From Paracoccaceae bacterium (lineage in GTDB: Bacteria > Pseudomonadota > Alphaproteobacteria > Rhodobacterales > Rhodobacteraceae), in the NCBI GenBank assembly GCA_018222665.1, contig JAAEZW010000003.1, positions 1 through 22,249 on the forward strand: a stretch of 22,249 nt of DNA. Direction: 5' to 3'. Below the pieces are notes generated by a model. It did not search any database, was not told where the DNA came from, and worked only from the letters and a program-made list of their open reading frames with translations. The translations under genes were made by a program, and so were the position numbers. This document shows, piece after piece, positions 15,369-22,249 of the stretch. Each line of letters opens with the position of its first letter. Within the stretch, counting starts at the first letter, position 1.

Positions 15369-16559
15369 CTACTGATTAAGTGCCGCGACACCAGGAAGGG
15401 TTTTGCCCTCCATCCATTCTAAAAACGCGCCGCCTGCGGTTGAGATATATGTAAACTTATCCGCGGCCTCGGACTTATTCAATGCGGCAACTGTGTCACC
15501 TCCACCTGCCACAGAAATCAAATCACCCGTTTGGGACAGTTGCGCGGCGACTGCAGCAGCGGCGTTTGTGGCCCGATCAAAGGGTTCGATTTCAAAGGCA
15601 CCCAAAGGTCCGTTCCAAATCAGGGTTTTGGCCGATTTGAACACATCTGTGATTTGCGCAACACTCTCTGGTCCCGCATCCAGGATCATCGCATCCGCAG
15701 GACAGGCATCGGCGGCCACTGTTTCGTTTGCGGCATTCGCGGCGAATTCGCGGGCAACGACCACATCACGCGGCAGAATGATTTTGCAATCTTCGCCTGC
15801 TGCTTTGGCCAAAATTTCCGTGGCGGTGCCCGTCATGTCATGTTCGGCTAGCGATTTGCCAACATCCACACCTTGTGCCGCAAGGAAAGTGTTTGCCATT
15901 CCGCCCCCAATCACCAAATAATCCACCTTGGCCACCAAATTCCCCAACAGCTCTAATTTGGTTGAGACTTTCGCACCCCCGACCACAGAAACAACGGGAC
16001 GTTTTGGGGTGGCAAGCGCGGCTTCGAGCGCGCTGAGTTCGGCTTGCATCAAACGACCTGCACAGGCGGGCAGGCGGCGCGCCACGCCTTCGGTTGAGGC
16101 ATGCGCACGGTGCGCCGCTGAAAAGGCATCATTGCAATATACATCGCCTAAGGCCGCCAATTGATCGGCGAAATCGGCGTCGTTCTTTTCCTCGGCTTTG
16201 TGAAAACGCGTGTTTTCCAACAAAACAACCTGACCCTGTTGGGCCGCACCAATCGCCGCTGCAGCAGCAGGGCCAATGCAATCTGCCACAAACAAAATGG
16301 GGGCGGATAGGTGGTGTTCCAGTGCAGGCACCAAGTGGCGCAGGCTCATCCCATCTACGCGTTCGCCCTTGGGGCGTCCGAAATGGGCCAATAGGATCGG
16401 TGTGCCGCCCGCTGCCAGAATATCGCGCACGGTGGGGGCAATTTTTTCAATGCGGGTCGCATCCGTCACCTGACCATCCTGCATCGGCACATTGATATCA
16501 ACGCGCGTTAAAACGCGTTTGCCCGCTAATTCCATGTCATCCAATGTTTTCCAGCCCAT
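15369..16559 (-). CDS. pgk: Phosphoglycerate kinase
   Basis: Pgk interconverts 1,3-bisphosphoglycerate and 3-phosphoglycerate with ADP/ATP in glycolysis and gluconeogenesis. The 396-residue protein has VDINVPM (20-26), the substrate site HFGRPKG (59-65), [28 protein letters not shown] and the nucleotide-site GGGDTVAAL from residue 352. I chose the ATG at 16559 (MGWKTLDDM...), which gives family length. In-frame ATGs at 16562 and 16571 are possible, and the frame extension to 16646 (TTG) has no family similarity. No standard Shine-Dalgarno precedes it; GGGTGG four bases before the 16559 start is the best candidate. The small exported protein and the aldolase follow on the same strand. Confidence 0.94.
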   Translation of the reverse strand: MGWKTLDDMELAGKRVLTRVDINVPMQDGQVTDATRIEKIAPTVRDILAAGGTPILLAHFGRPKGERVDGMSLRHLVPALEHHLSAPILFVADCIGPAAAAAIGAAQQGQVVLLENTRFHKAEEKNDADFADQLAALGDVYCNDAFSAAHRAHASTEGVARRLPACAGRLMQAELSALEAALATPKRPVVSVVGGAKVSTKLELLGNLVAKVDYLVIGGGMANTFLAAQGVDVGKSLAEHDMTGTATEILAKAAGEDCKIILPRDVVVAREFAANAANETVAADACPADAMILDAGPESVAQITDVFKSAKTLIWNGPLGAFEIEPFDRATNAAAAVAAQLSQTGDLISVAGGGDTVAALNKSEAADKFTYISTAGGAFLEWMEGKTLPGVAALNQ

Positions 16560-16592
16560 CATGCCACCCATAGTCTTCGTTACGTTGGGCGC

Positions 16593-16621
16593 TAGATCGC
16601 GTGTTTTGGGAAATTGGTCAA
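16593..16621 (-). promoter_or_regulatory. Candidate pgk promoter
   Basis: On the minus strand TTGACC (16621-16616) is a good -35 box, followed after 17 bases by GATCTA (16598-16593), a weak -10. It is 34 bases or more upstream of the pgk start in the divergent gap shared with the cyclophilin genes. Confidence 0.3.
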
Positions 16622-16688
16622 TGCTGCATCTTGTCCTAAATGCCAAAGAACTTTAGGTATTGCCCAACAATTCAGATAGGAGCGCCCG

Positions 16689-17195
16689 ATGACCGAGTAT
16701 AAAGACCCAGAAAACACAATCCTAATGGAGCTTAAGGACGGAACAGTTGTGATTGAACTGCTGCCCGATATTGCCCCAAATCACTGTGCCCGCATGAAGG
16801 AATTGGCGCGCTCTGGTCAATATGACAATGTGTGTTTCCACCGTGTGATTGACGGGTTCATGGCGCAAACGGGCGATGTGCAATACGGCAATATGGAAAA
16901 TGATTTCGATATCGGCATGGCGGGCCGCGGTGGTTCTGATCTGCCAAATGTTGCGCAGGAATTTTCTGGCATCCCGCACGATCGCGGTACTTTGGGTGCA
17001 GCGCGTTCGCAAAACCCAGACAGCGCAAACAGCCAATTTTTCATCAACTTTAACGACAACCATTTCCTAAACCGGCAATACACCGTCTATGGCCGTGTGA
17101 TTTCAGGCATGGAACTTGTGGATGCCATCGTAAAAGGCGAACCGCCCATGTATCCTGATCGTATGATCAGCGTGAAGGTTGCCGCAGATGCGTAA
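16689..17195 (+). CDS. ppiB: Cytosolic peptidyl-prolyl cis-trans isomerase (cyclophilin)
   Basis: This cyclophilin speeds cis-trans isomerisation of Xaa-Pro bonds in protein folding. The 168-residue protein has no signal peptide. The active-site segment FHRVIDGFMAQTGD (50-63) carries the conserved Arg52, Phe57 and Gln60, and the family block NSQFFINFNDNHFLNRQYTV follows, then YGRVISGMELVDAI. AGGAGC precedes the ATG by about 7 bases. Its stop overlaps the next cyclophilin gene by eight bases (17188-17195), so the two are co-expressed. The symbol reflects the cytosolic form in E. coli naming. Confidence 0.92.
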   Translation: MTEYKDPENTILMELKDGTVVIELLPDIAPNHCARMKELARSGQYDNVCFHRVIDGFMAQTGDVQYGNMENDFDIGMAGRGGSDLPNVAQEFSGIPHDRGTLGAARSQNPDSANSQFFINFNDNHFLNRQYTVYGRVISGMELVDAIVKGEPPMYPDRMISVKVAADA

Positions 17196-17733
17196 GCTTG
17201 CGTTGATCTTGGGCCTGATGGCGGGAACGGCGCAGGCCACAGGCATTGAAATTCAGGTTGCGGGACAGGCGAATGGGACAATCACCATTGACCTATTCGA
17301 AGATGTCGCCCCACAACACGCAGAGCGTATCACGCGCCTTGCCTCAGAAGGGGCCTATGACGGCGTGGTGTTTCACCGCGTGATCGAAGGGTTCATGGCG
17401 CAAACGGGTGATGTGGAATACGGTAAAATGGGCGGCAACCTGTCCTATGCGGGTCGTGGCGGTTCAACCTATCCCAACCTACCTGCCGAATTTTCGGATG
17501 TACCTTATGATCGTGGTGTTGTGGGCATGGCCCGCGCACAAAGCCCAAACAGCGCAAATAGTCAGTTCTTTATCATGTTTGAACCTGGGTATTTCCTAAA
17601 CGGTCAATACACAGTGATTGGTCAGGTCACAAAGGGCATGGATGTTGTGGATGCGATCAAACTGGGCAAGGGGCGCAATGGTGCCGTGATTGGTCAACCC
17701 GATGCGATGATGAAGGTATCGGTGATCGACTAG
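17188..17733 (+). CDS. ppiA: Exported peptidyl-prolyl cis-trans isomerase (cyclophilin)
   Basis: This is the periplasmic partner of the preceding cyclophilin: 181 residues with a clear signal peptide (MRKLALILGLMAGTAQA, cleavage near residue 17). The cyclophilin body follows, with FHRVIEGFMAQTGDVEYG (63-80; Arg64, Phe69, Gln72) and NSQFFIMFEPGYFLNGQYTV. I chose the ATG at 17188, inside the end of ppiB, because it places the signal peptide exactly at the N-terminus; GAAGG at about 17174-17178 lies 9 bases upstream. An in-frame extension to 17179 adds only MPQ. Close protein similarity to its neighbour points to a tandem duplication that gained an export signal. Confidence 0.9.
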   Translation: MRKLALILGLMAGTAQATGIEIQVAGQANGTITIDLFEDVAPQHAERITRLASEGAYDGVVFHRVIEGFMAQTGDVEYGKMGGNLSYAGRGGSTYPNLPAEFSDVPYDRGVVGMARAQSPNSANSQFFIMFEPGYFLNGQYTVIGQVTKGMDVVDAIKLGKGRNGAVIGQPDAMMKVSVID

Positions 17734-17754
17734 GCCCTAGACCTTAAAATCAAC

Positions 17755-17791
17755 AAGGGCACAGATGCGACCTGCACTGTGCCCTTTTTTA
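17755..17791 (+). terminator. Rho-independent terminator after the cyclophilin pair
   Basis: AAGGGCACAG (17755-17764) pairs perfectly over ten bases with CTGTGCCCTT (17777-17786), with a 12-base loop and a run of six T residues. It separates the cyclophilins from the convergent tyrS, which stops at 17811. Confidence 0.92.
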
Positions 17792-17810
17792 TTGACCTAC
17801 TGGTGTTGGA

Positions 17811-19061
17811 TTATCCCAGTTGCACCAATGCGTGGCGTTTTTTGCCCGCGGACAGTTTGATCGGGGATGACAATGTCTCTGCAGTGATCATCAATCCACC
17901 ATCTGTCAGGGGTTCATCGTTCAATTTGGCACCGTTTTCGGCAATCAGGCGCTTGGCCTCTTTCCCGGATTTCACAAGGCCCGATTTCACGATCAATTGC
18001 ACGATTGAAACCCCATCGCCAATGTCATCATGGCTTAGGGTCAATGTGGGCAGATCATCGCCAACACCGCCTTTTTCAAACACTTCGCGTGCGGTGGCTT
18101 CGGCCGCTTTGGCAGCGTCCGCGCCGTGCAGCAATGCGGTGACCTCATTTGCCAAAATCACCTTGGCATCATTGATTTCTGATCCTGCAAGCGCACCAAG
18201 GCGATCACATTCTGCAACAGGCAGTTCGGTGTAAAGTTTCAGGAACCGTCCCACATCCGCATCCGTGGTATTGCGCCAGAATTGCCAGAATTCATAGGGC
18301 GACAACATATCCACATTCAGCCAAACCGCCCCATTTTGCGATTTGCCCATCTTTTTCCCATCTGATGTGGTCAACAGTGGTGAGGTCAGGCCAAACACAC
18401 GATCCTCTGCTACGCGGCGGGTTAATTCCATACCGTTGATAATGTTGCCCATCTGATCCGAACCGCCCATCTGCAACATGCATCCATAGCGATTGTGCAG
18501 TTCAAGGAAATCATAGGCCTGAAGGATCATGTAGTTGAATTCAAGGAAAGAAAGCGATTGTTCCCGATCCAACCGCGATTTCACCGATTCAAACGACAGC
18601 ATACGGTTCACGCTGAAATGGCGCCCGATATCGCGCAAGAATTCAAGGTAGTTTAGTTCATCCAGCCATTCCGCGTTGTTGATCATCATCGCCCCATTGG
18701 GTGCATCATTATAATCAAGGTATGCGGAAAACACCTTTTTGATGCCTGCGATGTTTTGATCAATCATATCAGGTGTCAGCAGGGGGCGTTCATCGGCGCG
18801 AAAGGATGGATCGCCGACCTTGGTCGTGCCACCGCCCATCAACGTGATCGGACGACCACCCGTTTTTTGCAACCAACGCAACATCATGATTTGGATTAGG
18901 CTGCCCACATGCAGCGAACTGGCCGTTGCATCAAATCCGATATAGGCAGGCATGCCCCCTTTACACAGCGCTTCGTCCAATCCATCGTAATCAGTGCAGT
19001 CCGCAACAAAGCCGCGTTCTAGCATGATCTGAAGGAAATCTGATTTAGGTGTAAAGGTCAT
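17811..19061 (-). CDS. tyrS: Tyrosyl-tRNA synthetase
   Basis: TyrRS charges tRNA-Tyr with tyrosine. The 416-residue protein has the class I signatures HVGS (51-54, HIGH-type) and KMGKS (237-241, KMSKS-type). The tyrosine pocket follows ([37 protein letters not shown]), and a C-terminal S4 RNA-binding domain is present (about 350-416). The start at 19061 is set by AGGAGC about 6 bases upstream. A 36-residue in-frame extension to 19169 would run into the coding start of the divergent anmK and has no family similarity. Only 62 bases separate the starts of tyrS and anmK, so their promoters must overlap. Confidence 0.96.
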   Translation of the reverse strand: MTFTPKSDFLQIMLERGFVADCTDYDGLDEALCKGGMPAYIGFDATASSLHVGSLIQIMMLRWLQKTGGRPITLMGGGTTKVGDPSFRADERPLLTPDMIDQNIAGIKKVFSAYLDYNDAPNGAMMINNAEWLDELNYLEFLRDIGRHFSVNRMLSFESVKSRLDREQSLSFLEFNYMILQAYDFLELHNRYGCMLQMGGSDQMGNIINGMELTRRVAEDRVFGLTSPLLTTSDGKKMGKSQNGAVWLNVDMLSPYEFWQFWRNTTDADVGRFLKLYTELPVAECDRLGALAGSEINDAKVILANEVTALLHGADAAKAAEATAREVFEKGGVGDDLPTLTLSHDDIGDGVSIVQLIVKSGLVKSGKEAKRLIAENGAKLNDEPLTDGGLMITAETLSSPIKLSAGKKRHALVQLG

Positions 19062-19123
19062 CTCTTGCTCCTGAATAGGGATTGCGTCATTGCTATAGCG
19101 ATCCTTGCAAGAAAGGAAAAGCC

Positions 19124-20215
19124 ATGAGTGACGCAATTCGTGTTGTTGGTATGATGTCGGGCACATCAATGGACGGGATTGATGTGGCCGAGGTTGTGAC
19201 GGATGGCATCACGGTTCAGGAATTCGGCAGAACGGCCTATGTTCCTTATTCAGAAGATGAGCGTCAAATCCTGCGCCGCGCGATGGGGCAGTGGGACGGA
19301 TTGCATGTGCGTGCAGCGGCAAAATTGGTGACGCGCTTGCACGCCCGCGCCTTTGCGGGTTTGGATGCGGGAGCGGTTGATTTGATCGGCTTTCATGGTC
19401 AGACATTGGCGCATGATCCCGACAATCGGCGCACGTTGCAGGTTGGGGATGGTGTGCAACTGGCGCGTGACACAGGCCATCCCGTGGTTTGGGATTTTCG
19501 CAGCGCGGATGTGGCCCTAGGCGGGCAGGGTGCGCCATTGGCCCCGTTTTTTCATTTTGCTTGTGCGAAATATATTGGGGCAAGCGAACCTATCGCCTTC
19601 CTGAATTTAGGGGGTGTTGGGAACATCACATATGTCGACCCGCGTCTGGATGATGTTACCGAACAGGGGGCTGTATTGGCCTTTGACACGGGGCCCGCGA
19701 ATGCGCCGCTGAATGATTTTATGATGGCGCGTATGGGACAAGCCTATGATGCGAACGGTGCCTTGGCCGCAACTGGGACACCCGATATGGACGTGGTGCG
19801 TGGCTTTTTGAACGCGCCCTATTTTCGCAAACTGCCGCCCAAATCATTGGATCGAAACAGTTTTCCGCAGATTGCGGAGTTGGTAACACATATGAATGAT
19901 GCAGATGGCGCCGCAACACTGTGCGCGATCAACGCGGCCACGGTCGCAACGGGGATGGAGCACATGCCCGCACCTGTTTCCAAAGTGTTGGTCTGCGGCG
20001 GCGGGCGGCATAACCCCGTCATCATGTCCATGCTGCGCGCAGGCTTGGGGGTGCCCGTGTTCGCAGTTGAACATCATGGATTAAACGGAGATATGCTAGA
20101 GGCGCAGGCCTTTGCCTATCTGGCGGCGCGTGTGTTGAACAAACGCCCAACCAGCGGTCCCAGCACAACAGGCGCGCCCGTGTTTATCGGGGGCGGTGAG
20201 TTGGCACGGCCTTAG
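19124..20215 (+). CDS. anmK: Anhydro-N-acetylmuramic acid kinase
   Basis: AnmK hydrolyses and phosphorylates 1,6-anhydroMurNAc, released from the wall by lytic transglycosylases, to MurNAc-6-phosphate in peptidoglycan recycling. The 363-residue protein has the N-terminal phosphate loop [12 protein letters not shown] (9-20), [10 protein letters not shown] (90-99), [26 protein letters not shown] with the likely catalytic aspartate, and [13 protein letters not shown]. These are the usual AnmK markers within the actin-like ATPase fold. AAAGGAA at 19112-19118 fits the ATG at 19124. It is divergent from tyrS, a common arrangement in Rhodobacteraceae, and ends 18 bases from the convergent radical SAM gene. 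Confidence 0.95.
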   Translation: MSDAIRVVGMMSGTSMDGIDVAEVVTDGITVQEFGRTAYVPYSEDERQILRRAMGQWDGLHVRAAAKLVTRLHARAFAGLDAGAVDLIGFHGQTLAHDPDNRRTLQVGDGVQLARDTGHPVVWDFRSADVALGGQGAPLAPFFHFACAKYIGASEPIAFLNLGGVGNITYVDPRLDDVTEQGAVLAFDTGPANAPLNDFMMARMGQAYDANGALAATGTPDMDVVRGFLNAPYFRKLPPKSLDRNSFPQIAELVTHMNDADGAATLCAINAATVATGMEHMPAPVSKVLVCGGGRHNPVIMSMLRAGLGVPVFAVEHHGLNGDMLEAQAFAYLAARVLNKRPTSGPSTTGAPVFIGGGELARP

Positions 20216-20233
20216 CGGTCGATCAAGGGACGT

Positions 20234-21184
20234 TCACCCGCTACAGCTGGCCCCACCCAAAACACAGAATTTCGCACAATGGGGGTGGTTTAGGCGCACC
20301 TCGCGATTTGCATCCTGCAACGTTGGGCCCAATTCAAACTGCGGATCATAGGCCAATAGGGTACAGGCCAAAACTGCAGGTGCATCGGCCCCCTTTCGGC
20401 GCACGACCATCCGCGCGTTTGAACACATCAATTCCCGCGGATCTTTGTTCAAAATGCCCCAGCAGGCTGTTGTGATTTCAGGTACATCCAAGGTGCCTGT
20501 CATTTCGGGAAATAAGACTGTTTCGGCGGGCGCATGGGCGTCAATATCAAATCCTTCGGCCTGATACAGGGCCTCAAAACCCGCGCGCGCGTCCATGTCG
20601 GTTTCATCCCATAACGTGCGCCCAGCGACGAGCATTTTAATCCCTGCATCCCGTAGCCAGCGCATGCCAATCAGCGTTTTTTCAAAACTGCCTTCTCCAC
20701 GTTCCAAATCATGCATTTTCGCGCTGTGATGATCTAATGAAATGCGCAGTGTCATTTTTCCGGGGTAGGCTGCGTTCAACGCGGCCAAACCATCGCGCAT
20801 GTGACGCCGCATCATGGGCAGCATCGCGTTGGTCAGGACCAAAACGGAAAATCCCCGTTCCAGCGACAGGCGCAGCATGTCAATGATTTCGGCGTTCATA
20901 AAGGGTTCGCCGCCCGTGAACCCGATTTCCGTGACAGGCATGTTATGATCGGCGATTTCATCCAAATAGGCGCGTAAATCGCTTTCTTTAAAATACACCA
21001 ACTGATCGTTGGTGGGCGAGCTTTCGATATAACAATTCAAGCATTCGATATTGCACAGCGTCCCGGTGTTCACCCAAAGCGTTTCTAATTGCTGAAGGCT
21101 TACCCACGCACGTTCTTCACCCTTGGCCGTGCGGGTTGGGTGTTCGAATTTCTGCGCATGCTCGCTTTGCTCAATATCTTTCAT
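20234..21184 (-). CDS. Radical SAM protein, cysteine-rich C-terminus, substrate unknown
   Basis: The 316-residue protein is a radical S-adenosylmethionine enzyme. The 4Fe-4S binding motif is CNIECLNC (Cys44, Cys48, Cys51; CxxxCxxC), followed by FTGGEPFMN (GGEP at 91-94) and a TIM-barrel pattern with RISLDHH at 147-153. The C-terminal third has six more cysteines (241, 254, 274, 303, 307, 314), the last three in CAKFCVLGGASCSG, which suggests a second Fe-S cluster of SPASM or twitch type. I cannot name a substrate. No precursor peptide or obvious partner is adjacent, which makes a RiPP role unproven. It has a weak ribosome-binding site (GGCAGG) and is divergent from zwf. Confidence 0.85.
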   Translation of the reverse strand: MKDIEQSEHAQKFEHPTRTAKGEERAWVSLQQLETLWVNTGTLCNIECLNCYIESSPTNDQLVYFKESDLRAYLDEIADHNMPVTEIGFTGGEPFMNAEIIDMLRLSLERGFSVLVLTNAMLPMMRRHMRDGLAALNAAYPGKMTLRISLDHHSAKMHDLERGEGSFEKTLIGMRWLRDAGIKMLVAGRTLWDETDMDARAGFEALYQAEGFDIDAHAPAETVLFPEMTGTLDVPEITTACWGILNKDPRELMCSNARMVVRRKGADAPAVLACTLLAYDPQFELGPTLQDANREVRLNHPHCAKFCVLGGASCSG

Positions 21185-21321
21185 GGACCTGCCTGTTTGT
21201 GTGTTATTGGAACTGTAACAACAGAAACGCTATTCGCAAGGTTTTCCAATTGCACATAACAGTGTTGTGATGCACTCTTATTCCTAGACATTCAGGACAC
21301 ATCACAGTAAAAGGCGCACAA

Positions 21322-21333
21322 GTTAGCGCTAAC
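21322..21333. promoter_or_regulatory. LacI-type operator candidate ahead of zwf
   Basis: GTTAGCGCTAAC is a perfect 12-bp palindrome with a central CG, the classic shape of a LacI-family operator. Its centre lies about 50 bases upstream of the zwf ATG in the 192-base gap between the divergent radical SAM gene and zwf. It shares TTAGCG(T/C)TAA with the site ahead of pdhA. A looser repeat, TGTGATG...CATCACA, flanks 21268-21306. Confidence 0.6.
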
Positions 21334-21376
21334 ATGGTATTCAACCAAAAGCGACGAACAAAGGAAGAATGTAAAA

Positions 21377-22249
21377 ATGGTTTCTCGCGTTATACCCGTT
21401 GACCCCTTTGATTTAACGATTTTTGGTGGCACGGGGGATTTGGCAAAACGCAAAATTTTACCTGGGTTGTTCCGTCGCCATCTGTCAGGGCAAATGCCGC
21501 ATGAGGCGCAAATCATTGGTGCCGCGCGATCCGAGCTGAGCGATGAGGAATATCGCGATATCGTGCGCGCGGCGATTGCCGAATTTGGCGCGATTGACCA
21601 TTCTGATAATGACGTGGACGAATTTTTGTCACGCGTCTCTTATCTCCATGTGGATGCCAGGGGGTCGGCAGGCTGGGCCGCGCTGAAATCAAAGATGCGT
21701 GATGGATATGTGCGGGCCTTTTATTTTTCGGTCGCGCCTGCATTATTTGGGGATTTGGCCGAACGCCTGCACGATCATAATATCGCGCAACGTGGCAGCC
21801 GCATCGTTGTTGAAAAACCCTTTGGCAAGGATCTGGAAACCGCGCGTGCCCTGAACGCAACCTTGGCCAAACATTTCCGCGAAGATCAGATTTATCGCAT
21901 TGATCACTATTTGGGCAAAGAAACGGTTCAAAACCTGATGGCTGTGCGCTTTGGCAATATGTTGTTTGAACCACTATGGAATGCGCAGTTCATTGATCAC
22001 ATTCAAATCACCGTTGCCGAAACCGTGGGTGTCGGTGGGCGCGGTGGGTATTATGATCAATCGGGCGCGATGCGCGATATGGTGCAAAACCATTTGATGC
22101 AATTGCTGTGTTTGATTGCAATGGAACCCCCATCCAAATTTGATCCTGATGCGGTGCGCGATGAAAAACTAAAGGTTATTCGCGCCCTTGACCCTGTGGA
22201 ACCCCACCATCTGGTGCGCGGTCAATACAGCGCGGATGGGGATCAACCC
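21377..22249 (+). CDS. zwf: Glucose-6-phosphate 1-dehydrogenase (partial, runs off window end)
   Basis: Zwf oxidises glucose 6-phosphate to 6-phosphogluconolactone with NADP, opening the pentose phosphate and Entner-Doudoroff pathways. The first 291 codons are present; the family usually has about 480-500 residues, so the C-terminal part is beyond the window. Motifs: the dinucleotide fold FGGTGDLAKRKI (16-27), EKPFG (146-150), the substrate site RIDHYLGKE (174-182) and His239 in MVQNHLMQ, by family the catalytic base. AAGGA at 21361-21365 lies 11 bases before the ATG. The upstream GTTAGCGCTAAC palindrome points to repression by a LacI-family protein. In related genomes pgl, edd or pgi often follow. 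Confidence 0.95.
   Translation, partial: MVSRVIPVDPFDLTIFGGTGDLAKRKILPGLFRRHLSGQMPHEAQIIGAARSELSDEEYRDIVRAAIAEFGAIDHSDNDVDEFLSRVSYLHVDARGSAGWAALKSKMRDGYVRAFYFSVAPALFGDLAERLHDHNIAQRGSRIVVEKPFGKDLETARALNATLAKHFREDQIYRIDHYLGKETVQNLMAVRFGNMLFEPLWNAQFIDHIQITVAETVGVGGRGGYYDQSGAMRDMVQNHLMQLLCLIAMEPPSKFDPDAVRDEKLKVIRALDPVEPHHLVRGQYSADGDQP

Noticed and set aside
19093..19100. GCTATAGC palindrome in the tyrS-anmK gap as a shared bidirectional -10 box
   Set aside because: TATAGC reads on both strands, but no convincing -35 box lies 16-18 bases away in either direction.
1..22249. CRISPR arrays, tRNA or rRNA genes, insertion sequences, toxin-antitoxin or phage-defence cassettes
   Set aside because: I looked on both strands and saw no regular direct repeats with spacers, no tRNA-like cloverleaf, no transposase and no defence-gene motifs.

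Overview
The window looks like chromosome of a marine alphaproteobacterium, most likely family Rhodobacteraceae (Roseobacter group). This is inferred from gene order and protein style. The main markers are a pyruvate dehydrogenase E1 beta with its own lipoyl domain, an FtsB-like gene directly ahead of pdhABC, a fab cluster followed by mltG, TATAGC-type -10 boxes, and moderate GC. There is no rRNA gene to confirm it. I see no tRNA, CRISPR array, insertion sequence or prophage.

Layout. 1-1548: an amidase, then a decayed C-terminal stub of what looks like a DUF2189 membrane protein. 1615-7554: type II fatty-acid synthesis, fabD-fabG, then acpP and fabF, with mltG (lytic transglycosylase) overlapping fabF. 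A PLP-dependent serine/threonine dehydratase-like gene on the opposite strand splits fabDG from acpP-fabF. 7555-8504: a mostly non-coding accessory stretch with a small orphan helical protein. 8505-9308: cysE, closed by a strong terminator shared with the convergent pdh operon. 9339-13626 (minus): ftsB-like, pdhA, pdhB, pdhC. 13778-16559 (minus): pgk, a His-rich exported protein with an internal repeat, and class I fructose-bisphosphate aldolase, ending at a terminator. 16689-17733: two overlapping cyclophilins, one cytosolic and one exported. 17811-20215: divergent tyrS and anmK. 20234-21184 (minus): a radical SAM protein of unknown substrate. 21377 to the end: the first 291 codons of zwf.

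How the genes work together. The window joins lower glycolysis/gluconeogenesis (pgk, aldolase), the entry to acetyl-CoA (pdhABC), the oxidative/Entner-Doudoroff entry (zwf) and the main consumer of acetyl-CoA in membrane synthesis (fab genes). Two near-palindromes with the shared core TTAGCG(T/C)TAA, one just ahead of pdhA and one just ahead of zwf, suggest a common LacI-family regulator of central carbon genes. This is the most testable regulatory idea here.

Most of the window is ordinary housekeeping sequence. The parts worth a second look are the paired operator-like sites, a two-copy intergenic hairpin element (about 3371-3440 and 7632-7690), the His-rich repeat protein inside the pgk/aldolase cluster, the cysteine-rich radical SAM protein, the DUF2189 remnant and the near-identical lipoyl-domain DNA in pdhB and pdhC. 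I did not find a clearly novel multi-gene system.
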